Positions 50,291 through 60,169 of a DNA stretch of 64,000 nucleotides are shown piece by piece. Below the pieces are notes generated by a model. It worked only from the letters and a program-made list of their open reading frames with translations, did no database searches and was not told the DNA's origin. The DNA is taken from the NCBI GenBank assembly GCA_034509925.1, contig CM067530.1, forward strand, positions 3,368,501 to 3,432,500, given 5' to 3'. The number at the start of each line of letters is the position of its first letter. The first letter of the stretch is position 1. Made by a program: the position numbers and the translations under genes. This DNA comes from Hirudinaria manillensis. Its lineage: Eukaryota; Annelida; Clitellata; Hirudinida; Hirudinidae.

Positions 50291-51169
50291 TCATTTCCTG
50301 GATGAATTGTGCAAATTCACCAGGAAAACCGATTTAAACCTATGAGTGACATCGTAGAGTTGCGTTTCGAAGGATGAAGAGAACATGTCTCCCCTCTGGA
50401 TTGTTTCTAACGGGTCAAACTCCCCCTCGGTGATGAATTTTGAATTAACGGGCACCACAATCGTCTCCACGTGCACTACACCAACTTTTCCATCTTTCAG
50501 GTCATCTTCTGAATGTCTTCTTTTCATCTGCACCAACGCAGAGTCTGAATCAATCATTCTCTTCTTTTGCCTGATGTGATTCTTAAAATCACTCTGCCAT
50601 TTGTCCTCGGAAACGCTGCCGTCTTCGTTCAAGACGGGCGCTGCCGTGTGGCTCAGACGGACGAGGTGCTGGCTCAAGTGGCTGGGCTGCTTGGACGAGA
50701 AGGGACAGTCGGCACATCTGAATCGCATGATGTCACTGTGGGTTCTCGCGTGACTTCTCATCATGGCCTTGGTCGGACAGGTGTAGGAGCAATGGTCGCA
50801 CTTGATGCTCTTGTCGCCGTAGTGCATCTTCAGGTGATATTCGTAGTGTTGTGCGGACAAGGTGGCGAATGGGCACCCTTCGACCTTGCAGGAGATGGCA
50901 TCCGAGCGGCACCTAGCAATGTGCACGTATCTCTCCAGTTTCGTCCAACAGGATTCCTGACAACCCGGGCAAGGCCTCGGGATTTTCAACTTTTTCGAAC
51001 ATTTCCTCACGAATTCCTTATTGAAATTTAACTTTGCTTCTCCTGGCAAATGCATATCTACGTCGTTGATAGTGTTGTTGTTGTTCTCAGTCATTGTGGA
51101 GTTGTTGTTGAAAATAGTTGGTTGGCTGTTATAGTCACCTGACATGCTATCGTTGAAATCCATGAGCAT
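50291..51169 (-). CDS. Four-finger zinc-finger protein, C2H2 family A
   Basis: From the ATG at 51169 the product is 292 residues; the ORF also has an ATG at 51217. I chose 51169 because MLMDFNDS aligns with the start MSIDFNKN of the paralogue at 51674. After an Asn-rich N-terminus comes FVRKCSKKLKIPRPCPGCQ, shared by all finger-bearing paralogues. Four fingers follow: a CCHC-type first finger (CPGC...HIARC), CKVEGCPF...HLKMH, CDHCSYTC...HARTH, and CADCPFSS...HLVRLSH with five residues between the histidines. Next is the conserved DFKNHIRQKKRM block, then a C-terminal GDMFSSSFETQLYDVTHRFK segment. It is probably a nuclear DNA- or RNA-binding regulator; the family is not one I can name. Intronless. 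Confidence 0.82.
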   Translation of the reverse strand: MLMDFNDSMSGDYNSQPTIFNNNSTMTENNNNTINDVDMHLPGEAKLNFNKEFVRKCSKKLKIPRPCPGCQESCWTKLERYVHIARCRSDAISCKVEGCPFATLSAQHYEYHLKMHYGDKSIKCDHCSYTCPTKAMMRSHARTHSDIMRFRCADCPFSSKQPSHLSQHLVRLSHTAAPVLNEDGSVSEDKWQSDFKNHIRQKKRMIDSDSALVQMKRRHSEDDLKDGKVGVVHVETIVVPVNSKFITEGEFDPLETIQRGDMFSSSFETQLYDVTHRFKSVFLVNLHNSSRK

Positions 51170-51673
51170 TTTTTTGCTTGTATTAACAATAAAAATGCGT
51201 CGTGAACAGAGATTCAAGAACTTCTTCTACGAAAAATGTGTGGATTTTCGAAGGTTTATAATTATTACTTTCCTGGTTAATAAATTTTGATCGATTACTT
51301 AAATATTGAACGTCCCCCTCCAGTAAAAAAGATTGTGAATCGAATAAAGAAATTAAAAAATTTAAATATATTTATTTTTAATTTTGCGCCAAAAAAATTA
51401 ATAAATATAACAATAAAAAACTTTACCTGAATTATTAATAAAATTTAAAAAAATGCATATTCAATTAATATGAAACAATCAGAATTCATTACAATTGTGT
51501 GTGTGTATTCTTAAAAATAGGTTTGCAGTTCAGACGATTTACAAGGATAAAAAAATATTTCCAAAGATTGTTTTTATTATTAAAACGAGAAAAAGAAATT
51601 TAAAAATATCCGGATGATGTTCCAATCATTCCGGATAAACAAGAGATCCAACAAAAGGTCACAGGAGCTTCGC

Positions 51674-52261
51674 TCATTTCCCGGCAACATTCAGGTCAAG
51701 GACAAATTCGCTGACATACAAAGCTGACACAAACTTATAGCTGACATGGGACTGACGTTTTTCCAAAGAAGATGAGAACATGGTTTGCCCTTTTTTATCC
51801 GTGCAGATGGTTAGTGACGCGCGGAACGTAGAAATCGTATCAGGCCTTCCATCTCGGACTTGTGACTGGTAGTTTTCTGGCAAATTCAAGCCATTTCTTT
51901 TACCTGCATGTGTTGAAAATGTCTTCTTTTCTGACCGAATTGCGATGGGGTTGTCAGTCTCTTGTGGCTGTGCATAGACGAATTCTGTCTTCAAAGGCAG
52001 TATCTCCGAAACTGCAAACACGACATCGATGCATTTACTTTCTGAAACTCTCATTCTTTTGTCTGATACCACAACTGTCTCTGAACTTCTTTTGTTTGGC
52101 CTAATGCGATCCTTAAAATCACCGTACTCGTTTGTATTGTTGATAGATTTGTTGTTGATGATTTTTGGGTAGTTGTTGGTCGTTGCGGAGCAGTTGCTGT
52201 TGTTACGTGCAGCTGAGTTGAGGTAGTAACTCGACAAGTTCTTATTGAAATCAATGGACAT
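51674..52261 (-). CDS. Fingerless paralogue of C2H2 family A
   Basis: The 195-residue ORF keeps both ends of the 50291 protein but lacks all four fingers. The N-terminus MSIDFNKN plus an Asn/Ser-rich run matches MLMDFNDS. The block GDFKDRIRPNKR matches DFKNHIRxKKR, which in relatives follows the last finger. The C-terminus QTMFSSSLEKRQSHVSYKF matches DMFSSSFETQLYDVTHRFK. The join lies near residues 40-47 and removes roughly 145 residues while keeping the frame. The ORF is otherwise intact and intronless, and has a minus-strand AATAAA at 51573-51578. It cannot bind nucleic acid through fingers. It might act through the retained tails as a partner or competitor, or be an early pseudogene; the conserved frame argues for function. 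Confidence 0.75.
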   Translation of the reverse strand: MSIDFNKNLSSYYLNSAARNNSNCSATTNNYPKIINNKSINNTNEYGDFKDRIRPNKRSSETVVVSDKRMRVSESKCIDVVFAVSEILPLKTEFVYAQPQETDNPIAIRSEKKTFSTHAGKRNGLNLPENYQSQVRDGRPDTISTFRASLTICTDKKGQTMFSSSLEKRQSHVSYKFVSALYVSEFVLDLNVAGK

Positions 52262-53065
52262 TGTTTACTTTTAAGGATGAAAGTGAATTTTGAAACGAAG
52301 CTTATGTTTGGGAGATTTAAAATTTCGTTTGCTGGTTAATAAATAATAAGTACGGTGTTTTGTTATTACCTTCCGCTTTGTTTCGAGAAAGATACTGAAT
52401 CGAATTGATAACATTAAAAAAAAAGAATTATTACATTTTATTTTTTAATTAATTTTTAATCTTTATAATTCTAGAATATCGCAAGAATAATATAATTTTT
52501 TAAAAAGAAATAATTAATTAAATTTAAAGCGATTTAACAACCAATTTCTTGATTTAATTGAAGCTTTATTTTGAATTTCAAAGTCAATCAGCCCCTCGAC
52601 CACTTGACTGACAGAAGCAGTTAAGGACAGACGATGTCCACAACGGTTCCCAGTCTTCAGAAGACATTTGAAACATAATTTCCGGGTGTCAACAGGTCAA
52701 CAAATGAAGAGAAAAGGGGATTATTAGGCGAATTAATTTACAAATTTATGGGACGTGCGACGATAGCGACGTACATTCAATATGGCCGACTAACGATGTT
52801 CGACTTTTACCTGCCTCTGTGCCTTTTCAAGTCTCTCTCGGGTCATAAATTAATAAAAATTTAAAATAAATTGTTAAATCTGATTAAATGAAATTATTTT
52901 TTAATGACTATTAATTATTTTTTTTATTACATTCTCGTACTTTGAGGCACTCGTCTTCTGAGATTGAAAACGTGAACGGCATTTCCAAAATTTCCAATTC
53001 AAGTTCTTTTTAATCGGATCTCAACATTTTAAATATTCCAAACACACATTTTGAAATAAAAAAAA
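52262..53065. promoter_or_regulatory. Divergent promoter region between 51674 and 53066 genes
   Basis: About 0.8 kb separates the diverging start codons. AT-rich tracts (52410-52560, 52850-52930) flank a less biased core (52580-52850). No TATA box can be assigned with confidence. Confidence 0.4.
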
Positions 53066-53938
53066 ATGTCTAACGCTAAATCAGACGTAAAAGCCCTAAA
53101 GAACGATTTCGTCAGAAAATGTTCGAGACCTCTGAAGAAAGTCAGGACTTGTCCGGGTTGTCAGGAACATTGCAGGACGAAATTCGAGGTCTACAAGCAC
53201 CTCGCCAAGTGCAGACCCGACGCTTTCCTCTGCCCCCAAGACGGATGTCCGTTTGCCTCGCTACACAAGCAACACTACGAGTACCACATGAAGAGTCACA
53301 GCGGCAAGAAGGAAATCAAATGTCAGAGATGTCAGTACACCTGCTCCACCAATACGATGCTCAAGAGTCACATGAGAACGCACGAGGAGGTCATGCGCTT
53401 TCGATGCGCCGACTGTTGCATGGTCTCGAAGCAGCCGAGTCAACTCAGTCAACACTTGGCCTCCACGGGTCACAGGGCCGCTCCAGTCTTGAACGTGGAC
53501 GGAACTGTACCAGAGGACGAACACGAGAGAGACTTTAAGAACCACATCAGACCCAAGAAACGGATGCTCGACGCTGCCAAAGAAGTGCAGAGCGATTCCA
53601 AGAAAGTCAAGAGAGACAGCAAATCGCCTGTAGTCATAGACGACGACGACAACGACGACGATGATGACGATGACATTGCGGTTGAGCCTTTGGACCCCGA
53701 AGAATCTGTGAAAGTTTTCAACGTCAACCATCTCGCTGGTCTGAAACTAGAGAATTCGACAGTGTTAGAGAGGTCAACCAATATTAAGAAAGAAGAAGAG
53801 GAAGCGACCTCTGACCTTTCAAAGGGTACCAAAAGAAATTCTTCCGATAACGAAGAAATCGTTCTTCAGTCCGTTGTTAGCGTGCAACTTAAGCCTTTGG
53901 ACCAATCTGACGGAGATGAATATTTAAGTGATAATTAA
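53066..53938 (+). CDS. Four-finger zinc-finger protein, C2H2 family A
   Basis: The product is 290 residues. NDFVRKCSRPLKKVRTCPGC opens the finger region. Finger 1 is CCHC-type (C29, C32, H45, C49), finger 2 C56, C61, H74, H78, finger 3 C86, C89, H102, H106, and finger 4 C114, C117, H130, H136. Then comes the family block DFKNHIRPKKRM, a basic Lys-rich stretch and an Asp run (DDDDNDDDDDDD, about 194-205) encoded by GAC/GAT repeats. A sumoylation-like motif (IKKEEEE) lies near residue 241. The C-terminus is acidic. It is probably a nuclear regulator. The tail differs from that of 50291. Intronless; AATAAA at 54053-54058. It forms a + strand pair with 54409. Confidence 0.85.
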   Translation: MSNAKSDVKALKNDFVRKCSRPLKKVRTCPGCQEHCRTKFEVYKHLAKCRPDAFLCPQDGCPFASLHKQHYEYHMKSHSGKKEIKCQRCQYTCSTNTMLKSHMRTHEEVMRFRCADCCMVSKQPSQLSQHLASTGHRAAPVLNVDGTVPEDEHERDFKNHIRPKKRMLDAAKEVQSDSKKVKRDSKSPVVIDDDDNDDDDDDDIAVEPLDPEESVKVFNVNHLAGLKLENSTVLERSTNIKKEEEEATSDLSKGTKRNSSDNEEIVLQSVVSVQLKPLDQSDGDEYLSDN

Positions 53939-54408
53939 GTGTTGATTATTTAGGATTATTTCCATTATTTTGGAAAAAATGGTTTAAAACATCACATATT
54001 TGTGATTATATATAAATAATATTCGTTTAAGCGTATATAAAGATAAATTTAAAATAAATACAAATACTTTCAAATTTGGGTGTTTTCTACAAAACGCATT
54101 AAAAATCGTCTTAATCGCACCATTACTATTATTAATATTATTATTAATTCGTAACAATGATTTTTTTTACAATTTCTTTTTTTTTATTAATAAAAGATTA
54201 TTTTTTTTTTTTTAATTTTAACTATTTTTTTAATAAAAAAATAAAATTAATTTAAAAAAAATAGTCGCTAATTAAAAACCAAATAATATTCAGAATCTTT
54301 TCGCGAAAAAAAATGAGAACCTCGTTGGCATCCGTCATCGAAACACATCAACCTCAAAGACAGCAATAACTGCCAGAGTCACACAAAGACGACTTAAACT
54401 TTGAAAAC
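53939..54408. other. Intergenic DNA between the two + strand C2H2 genes
   Basis: Very AT-rich spacer with A and T homopolymer runs (54160-54270) and the 3' UTR of 53066. No gene recognised. Confidence 0.7.
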
Positions 54409-55185
54409 ATGGCCGTCGATATGAAGCCAATGATTGCAAACCCGATCCAAGATTTCGTCAGGAAATCTTCAAAGCTGCTTCGAATTTTAAGGAAGTGTCC
54501 GGGCTGCCAGGACACGTGCCGTACGAAACTCGAACTTTACAATCACACGGCCAAATGCAGACAGGATGCCCACATTTGCCCAGTGGAGGGGTGCCCTTTT
54601 GCTTGTCTCTACTCCCAGCACATGCGCTACCATTCCAAGCTCCACTGCGGAGCGAAGGGAATCCAGTGTCCCAAGTGCCAGTACACATGCTCAACTAACA
54701 CGATGCTCAAGAGCCACATGAGGACACACGAGGGAATTGCCCGTTTTAGGTGCGCAGATTGTCCCTTTTCGACGAAACAGCCGAGCCATCTGAGCCAGCA
54801 TTTGGCCTCCTCGGGTCACATCGCTGCTCCTGTCTTGAGCGAAGACGGGAGTGTTCCCGATGACGAATACGAAAGAGACTTCAAGAATCACATCAGGTCC
54901 AAGAAAAGGATGGCAGGATCAGACGAAACCGAGTCACAATCGAGAACTCTCCTGCGGACGCAACCTGACCCTTACGGCTTTCAGGGGCCAGTCATTGAAA
55001 TAGCACCTATTCCAGATTTTGAAGACAACGACGTAAAATGTCAAAGAGATTCAAGAGACGACGATGACGCCATCGTCATTGAAAATGATGTTGCCGAGAG
55101 CTCAGATGAAGTGAAGGTGGAAAGAACGAGTGAAGTTCGCACGTACAGGTCTGTCATCAAGATAATGTTGATGCCAACTCCTTGA
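54409..55185 (+). CDS. Four-finger zinc-finger protein, C2H2 family A
   Basis: The product is 258 residues, closest to the 53066 protein in the finger region. After QDFVRKSSKLLRILRKCPGC, finger 1 is CCHC-type (C30, C33, H46, C50). Finger 2 is CPVEGCPFACLYSQ...HSKLH, finger 3 CPKCQYTCSTNTMLKSHMRTH-like (one to two residues different from 53066), and finger 4 CADCPFSTKQPSHLSQHLASSGH-like. The block DEYERDFKNHIRSKKRM follows and then a short acidic tail. In the shared block Cys19 of 53066 is Ser here. Intronless, with AATAAA at 55218-55223 only about 35 bp after the stop, so the 3' UTR is very short. The function is unknown; a nuclear regulator is likely. Confidence 0.85.
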   Translation: MAVDMKPMIANPIQDFVRKSSKLLRILRKCPGCQDTCRTKLELYNHTAKCRQDAHICPVEGCPFACLYSQHMRYHSKLHCGAKGIQCPKCQYTCSTNTMLKSHMRTHEGIARFRCADCPFSTKQPSHLSQHLASSGHIAAPVLSEDGSVPDDEYERDFKNHIRSKKRMAGSDETESQSRTLLRTQPDPYGFQGPVIEIAPIPDFEDNDVKCQRDSRDDDDAIVIENDVAESSDEVKVERTSEVRTYRSVIKIMLMPTP

Positions 55186-55728
55186 ACAAAGAGAAGAATT
55201 ATCTGTTCTCTAAAAAAAATAAAGTTCTGCAAATTTATGCACATCTGTTTGACTTTTTAACCCGATTTAAATGTATCTTTAACTATTATTGAATAACTAA
55301 CTATTAATTCGTACAAGAATGAATTCTCAGGATTGCCTCGTTAAGGATATTAATACATTATTTATCCTCTGATAACCACATAAATTCAATCACGATTCAT
55401 ATTTGCATGTAACCAAATCACAAAACAAACCAACATGTTAAAAGATCTGAAAGTGTCAAAACGTGACAAGTTGAATTTGATGAATATTTATATTTTATTT
55501 ATATTTTATATTTTATTCCCATTATTAAACGTTGTTATTTCATTCGTCACATTTTTAATCATCCACAAACATTATGAACATTAATTAAATTAATTAATTA
55601 TTTATTTATTTATCGTCAGAGAAACGTCTGAGGACATTTAACTAATTATTATTATTATTATTTTAGACATCAGTTTAAAAACAGAGTTTCTGCATCGTCT
55701 ACGATGAAACGTTTTGAGACAATTCCAG
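55186..55728. other. Intergenic DNA between convergent genes
   Basis: This spacer separates the tail-to-tail genes 54409 (+) and 55729 (-). It is AT-rich with TTTA runs (55590-55612), which on the minus strand give AATAAA signals for 55729. ATTTA-type sequence is abundant here. No gene recognised. Confidence 0.7.
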
Positions 55729-56100
55729 TCAATCGGCGACGTGTGCAAAGGTACATTTGTAGCCGTATTCGCAAACACCTTGGAGGTAATCCTTGCAGAC
55801 TTTCGTCTTATACTCGAGTGAAACGATTTTCTTCCTCAACTCGTCCATGCCGTGAGCGTAGATGCAGTTTTCGCCGAAAGGGCACTTGCTATGGAGGAGA
55901 TAATGTCGACAGAGGTCCGTCTTGTACTTTAGACCTTTGTTCTTAAGGTCAATCAGACTTCTGTCGATCTTTATGACCCCTGGGAAGTTCTTCGGATCGA
56001 AATAGACTTCTTTCGGCTGTTTGATGTTCTCTGGTGCTGCCGCCGCTTTCGGTAGCGATCCGTTTGTCTTCTCGAAGTCCTCGAAGTCTCGCGAGGTCAT
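55729..56100 (-). CDS. Tandem CCCH domain ORF, 3' part of a split gene
   Basis: The ORF gives 123 residues from the ATG at 56100. It contains PGVIKIDRSLIDLKNK, shared with PGIIRVDKNLINLKDR of the 59480 protein, then the tandem finger: KYKTDLC (58-64), finger 1 C64-H83 (CX8CX5CX3H), and finger 2 C102-H120 with CX7CX5CX3H, one residue shorter than usual. Three residues follow. The ORF lies in the same frame as 56104-56916 and is separated from it by TGA and one Asn codon. It could be translated by reinitiation or readthrough, or be cut off by a nonsense mutation. The whole region without the stop would resemble the 59480 gene, which is a single ORF. Intronless. Confidence 0.75.
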   Translation of the reverse strand: MTSRDFEDFEKTNGSLPKAAAAPENIKQPKEVYFDPKNFPGVIKIDRSLIDLKNKGLKYKTDLCRHYLLHSKCPFGENCIYAHGMDELRKKIVSLEYKTKVCKDYLQGVCEYGYKCTFAHVAD

Positions 56101-56103
56101 GTT

Positions 56104-56916
56104 TCATAGGGTTTTGTCGATGATGTCGTCAGTGACTTTCTGTTCGTCTAAGATGCCGAGACCTTTCAGGAAATCGTAGCAATTAGGCATCTCGCTCTCG
56201 GCTTTGATCTGAAGTTGACTGGAATTGGTCCACGACTTCAACTTTTCTCTTCTTCCCCCGAACAAGCAGGGTATGAAGTCGCTGTCGAAGCCACCGAATT
56301 CACCTCCTTCTTCTACCTCGAAAGGCAGAGTGTCCGCGTCAGACTCTTCCGCTTCTTTTGTTTCTTCTGCAAGAGGCACCATCGGATTTTCGGCAATGCA
56401 ATTGACGAGGCGAGGTGGGTTGCCAACTATGACGGAATCGACATAAGTGTCGACTTTAGGAAAAATTTTCTCGTACAAAACGGTGTCGAGTCCGAACTCT
56501 TTGACGGGTGGTAATGAGCAACTGACTTCCGAGTACACAGAATCGACGTCATTGGAATTCGCGTCGTCGCAACTTCCGTCGGACTTGGCGTCAGAAGCGC
56601 AGCAACTGCTGCTGCCGCAAGAAGTCGAAAGACCGAGCGACATATAATCTTCAATTTCTTCCTCTTCTCTTGGTTTGAATCCCACGAAGTTTACTTTGAA
56701 ACGGTCGAAATCGATGTCTGACGATTCCAAATGACTTTCGCGACCCGCGGTTGATTCGAACAGCTGTTGAAATTTGCTGCTTCCAGAAGTAACCCCGAAG
56801 TAGTCTCGTGAAGTGAAACCGTCTTTATCGAAACTCAGAATGTCTCGTAAATTTCCACTGTGAAAGTCTAAAAAGTTGGGTGCCCGTGGCAACACGTCTT
56901 CCTCATTGACAGTCAT
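56104..56916 (-). CDS. N-terminal part of a split CCCH gene (or separate ORF)
   Basis: The 270-residue ORF ends at TGA (56104-56106). Two codons later, in the same frame, the ORF with the tandem CCCH fingers begins. The sequence is acidic and Ser-rich (EEEEIEDYMSLGLS, a Ser/Cys cluster SSSCCASDAKSDGS, and EVEEGGEFGGFDSDF) with no known domain. This matches the disordered N-terminal parts of the other tandem CCCH proteins in the window. I read it as the 5' half of one gene. Alternatives are a sequencing error at the TGA, a real nonsense mutation, or a genuinely separate protein. No GT-AG intron around the TGA would restore the frame. Confidence 0.65.
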   Translation of the reverse strand: MTVNEEDVLPRAPNFLDFHSGNLRDILSFDKDGFTSRDYFGVTSGSSKFQQLFESTAGRESHLESSDIDFDRFKVNFVGFKPREEEEIEDYMSLGLSTSCGSSSCCASDAKSDGSCDDANSNDVDSVYSEVSCSLPPVKEFGLDTVLYEKIFPKVDTYVDSVIVGNPPRLVNCIAENPMVPLAEETKEAEESDADTLPFEVEEGGEFGGFDSDFIPCLFGGRREKLKSWTNSSQLQIKAESEMPNCYDFLKGLGILDEQKVTDDIIDKTL

Positions 56917-59479
56917 TTCGTAACTTTCTTGAAATTTTCAAGTGCCACGAGACAGGTTTTTCCAACTCAACAAGTAACGCGTCCATTGGCTTTTCGTTTT
57001 GTCTACCTCTACGCCGGAAAACTATGAATATTTATGAGCCCTTTTTGAAAATAGTAAACAAATGTAAATTTTTGAAACAATTTTCTTCTTGTTTCTGTTG
57101 TTGTTGTCGTTGTAAAAATAAATTTATTTTATAATTGATTTTAATTTTCAACGATAGATGTATTTTTTTAAAATCGATTTTAAGTGGTTAATTGCGAAAA
57201 TGTAACTTTTTTTGTGAATTTCATTTCATTAATTATTATTTATTAATTTAAAAAAGTTTAAATTATTTTAGTTAAAAGTTTGAAAGTTATTTTCGCAAAT
57301 TTTTTATCTACGTCTACGAATCATTGCAATTGTATTTTTGTGGGATTTTTCAATTTATTTCAAATCATTATGAAGACATTATGAATTTAAATCAATTTAA
57401 TTAACATTTAATAATTATTAACATTAACGAATTTAAATTGCTGCTCGGAAAGTCTAGTTCACATGTCATGGAAAAATTCCGCGCCAAATTAAAATCATGC
57501 AATACTCTGAAATGTAACAGCCTGAAGTCCAAAGTCAAACAATTAATGACTATTATTCGTGACAATAAAAAAAGATAAAGAATTGTTAGAATAAATAAAT
57601 AAAATAATAAACTATTACCTCTCATAAACAATAAAAAAGATATTATTTTATTTGACATATTATCATGTCCATAAACAACTTAAAAGATCATAACATAACC
57701 TGTGTGATGTAAGCCACATACGACTGTTTACCAGGATTAGGAGCTATAAATCTTTACAAACAAAGCAAAGAAAGCCTCAAATGTAATTGAATTTGTTATG
57801 AGTAGCAATGGCACACGTTCTCCTCTTCGTGTATTTGTGAAGCAGTTCTTAAGTCAAGTCCATGTAATTTCAGGATCAATTACAATCTCACCGTAACACT
57901 GCATCATAAGAAGCTTCCAATCGAATTTGAAGCCCGCGGGTCTAATTCAGAGCATCGATTACCCGTCACAAATCACCGTGAGAAGGTAAACTGAGACCAA
58001 AGTCTGTTAAAAGTTCTCCCCATAGTAAAGTATAAAAAATCACATCTGTCTCTTGTTACAAAGTATTCTTTCACATATTTCGTAACTTCAGTCCTCACTG
58101 CAAGAGATTACGAACCCTAGCAGCACACGTTTACCTTCACAAACTACCAGTTACGAAGTTTATTTACAGCATGAACTTCCATAAGTAATAAAAAAGCGAC
58201 TTGGTTTAAGCGTTTGGAAAATTTTTACAATGACTTTTTATTGCAAAAATCTTAAAAATTTATAACAATTCGAAGGTTACTTAATGCCTTTTCGAGATAT
58301 TGGCAAAGGTTTTCGAATGTCTCGAAATTGTCTGCCAAATTGTGGCGAAAAAATTGTAAATTATCAGAAGATTTAAATAAATTATTAAATAAATTATAAG
58401 CTCGAGTTCTGTTGATAAAGAATCACAAACCTACAAAAAATGTGGACCAATATTTTGAAAATATTTATTATTGAATATATGCAATTTCAAATTTATATCT
58501 ATAAACATTGATTGGGTAAACAAATATAGCACAACATCTTGAAACAAAGCATTGGTTTGTATTACTTTTTCTGTATCAAATATCTTGAAGGCTTAAGTGT
58601 TCCCCAATATTCTGCTTTAGGTTTTTAATTTTTAAAAGCTGCATTGATTTTAAATCTGCAAAAATTCCCCATTTTCTATTGCGATCCAATAAATGATTTG
58701 CCATTTAACATCTTGAACTTCAAAGTCACAGTGTAACATGCATGTGGTCACAAATGCGTCAAATTATCTTCCACCCATGAGGCATTCCAGGAAGTATCGC
58801 TGTAAAATATCCACCCATTAGGCTTGGACCAAGTGGTCGTGGTTTCAGAAGCGTTCAGAGTTTATTGTTATTCAATATTCTTGTTCATTTTGTCCTGGAT
58901 AAAAGTAAATTTAAAATTTAATGGAACAGAATCTCAAGATTCTTCTGCGACTTTGGACTTCCGATGTGCCGAAATTGAGTTTATTTCTCGCACAAAACAA
59001 TCTTTAACCAATCATCCGATAATTTTAAGAAAAAGATTTGTTTATAATCTTTCAATGACTTGTGCTCTGAATAACTAAGTCTCCGTCCGACTGGATATTG
59101 GCAGGAATATAAAGTCAGATTCCAATTTCTTGAGACTGATGTGTTGCGAGACATCTTGCTGTTGAAAACTTGAACTGATCCGTGATTTTGAATCCAGAAA
59201 TTGTTCGATGTCTGCCAGTCTTACTAATTTTTGTAATAATATTTTAGTAATTACAAAACAAGTGATCTATTCAAAGTTAAATGTATCGTCCCTAATTTAA
59301 AATAAATTACTTAAATTACCCAATAAAGTCAATCAAAGGGGCTTTAATAATCAGAAAGAAGGATTGAAAATGAATGCTTAAAAAATACTTTATTGATTCT
59401 TAAATTGGAACAATTTAACAATGGCGAAAACCCATGAAATAAATACAATTGTCCCAAATTAACGTATAACTCTCTTAAA
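56917..59479. other. Intergenic DNA, 2.6 kb, AT-rich
   Basis: No gene recognised. Short ORFs here do not resemble the neighbours. The promoter of the 56104/55729 gene should lie in the first few hundred bases, and the 3' UTR of 59480 near the end (AATAAA on the minus strand at 59389-59394). Confidence 0.65.
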
Positions 59480-60169
59480 TTAGTCGTGTCTGAAAGTACA
59501 TTTGTAGCCGTAGCTGCATAAACCTTTCTGGTATTCCCTACAAGGTTTCGTTTTGTATTCCATAGATACGTATTTGGCTTTCAAATCCTCCACGCCGTGA
59601 GCAAAAGAGCAGTTTTCCCCGTATTGGCAGGTCTTATGGGTCATGTAGTTTCTACAGAGATCGGTCTTGTGTCTCAGCTTTCTATCCTTCAAGTTGATTA
59701 GGTTCTTGTCGACCCTGATGATGCCAGGCTTTTGGAGCGGACTAAAACTTTTCGACAGATTCAGGCTGAAACTGAATTCGGAATTACTGGATTCGGAGCC
59801 GGCATTGGAAAGACTGCTCGGCGATTGCCCCAAGTGTTTCAGAAATTCCGGACCTTCATTGCTACCGATGCTTCCTTGGTGTTTCTTCAGTCTTCTCCCG
59901 AGGTAATCAAAGTCTGCGTCAAACGCACGATTTTCGAAACTGTCAAAGATCTGCAAACTCGGATTTGACGGTTCTGAATCTTCTTGAAAGAAGCTCAACG
60001 GAGACCGAGGTCGATAGAATTCGTCGATGTTGAGTCTTTCGAAGGGTCTGATGATGTCGCCGAATGGCTTGTCGAAGATGTTCACCAGGGTACTGCCCAG
60101 AAGGTGAGACAAGGGCACGAACTCAGGGGCATCGCAATTGAACCTCGTGGCGCTGGAACTCGTTTGCAT
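59480..60169 (-). CDS. Tandem CCCH zinc-finger protein, short-finger subtype
   Basis: The product is 229 residues. The N-terminal half is Phe/Ser/Leu-rich (e.g. FERLNIDEFYRPRSPLSFF near 43-61, then SPSSLSNAGSESSNSEFSFS). PGIIRVDKNLINLKDRKL leads into the fingers: HKTDLC, finger 1 C172-H191 (CX8CX5CX3H), linker GVEDLKAKYVSMEYKTKP, and finger 2 C210-H228 with CX7CX5CX3H. One Asp follows. The shortened second finger and the PGxIxxDxxLIxLK block define a subtype with 55729. In the canonical family both fingers are CX8. The family role is binding AU-rich mRNA. Intronless; minus-strand AATAAA at 59389-59394. Confidence 0.88.
   Translation of the reverse strand: MQTSSSATRFNCDAPEFVPLSHLLGSTLVNIFDKPFGDIIRPFERLNIDEFYRPRSPLSFFQEDSEPSNPSLQIFDSFENRAFDADFDYLGRRLKKHQGSIGSNEGPEFLKHLGQSPSSLSNAGSESSNSEFSFSLNLSKSFSPLQKPGIIRVDKNLINLKDRKLRHKTDLCRNYMTHKTCQYGENCSFAHGVEDLKAKYVSMEYKTKPCREYQKGLCSYGYKCTFRHD

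Noticed and set aside
56080-56150. A tiny intron removing the in-frame TGA of the split CCCH gene
   Set aside because: A GT and an AG exist about 48 nt apart around the stop, but the donor is poor and joining them shifts the frame.
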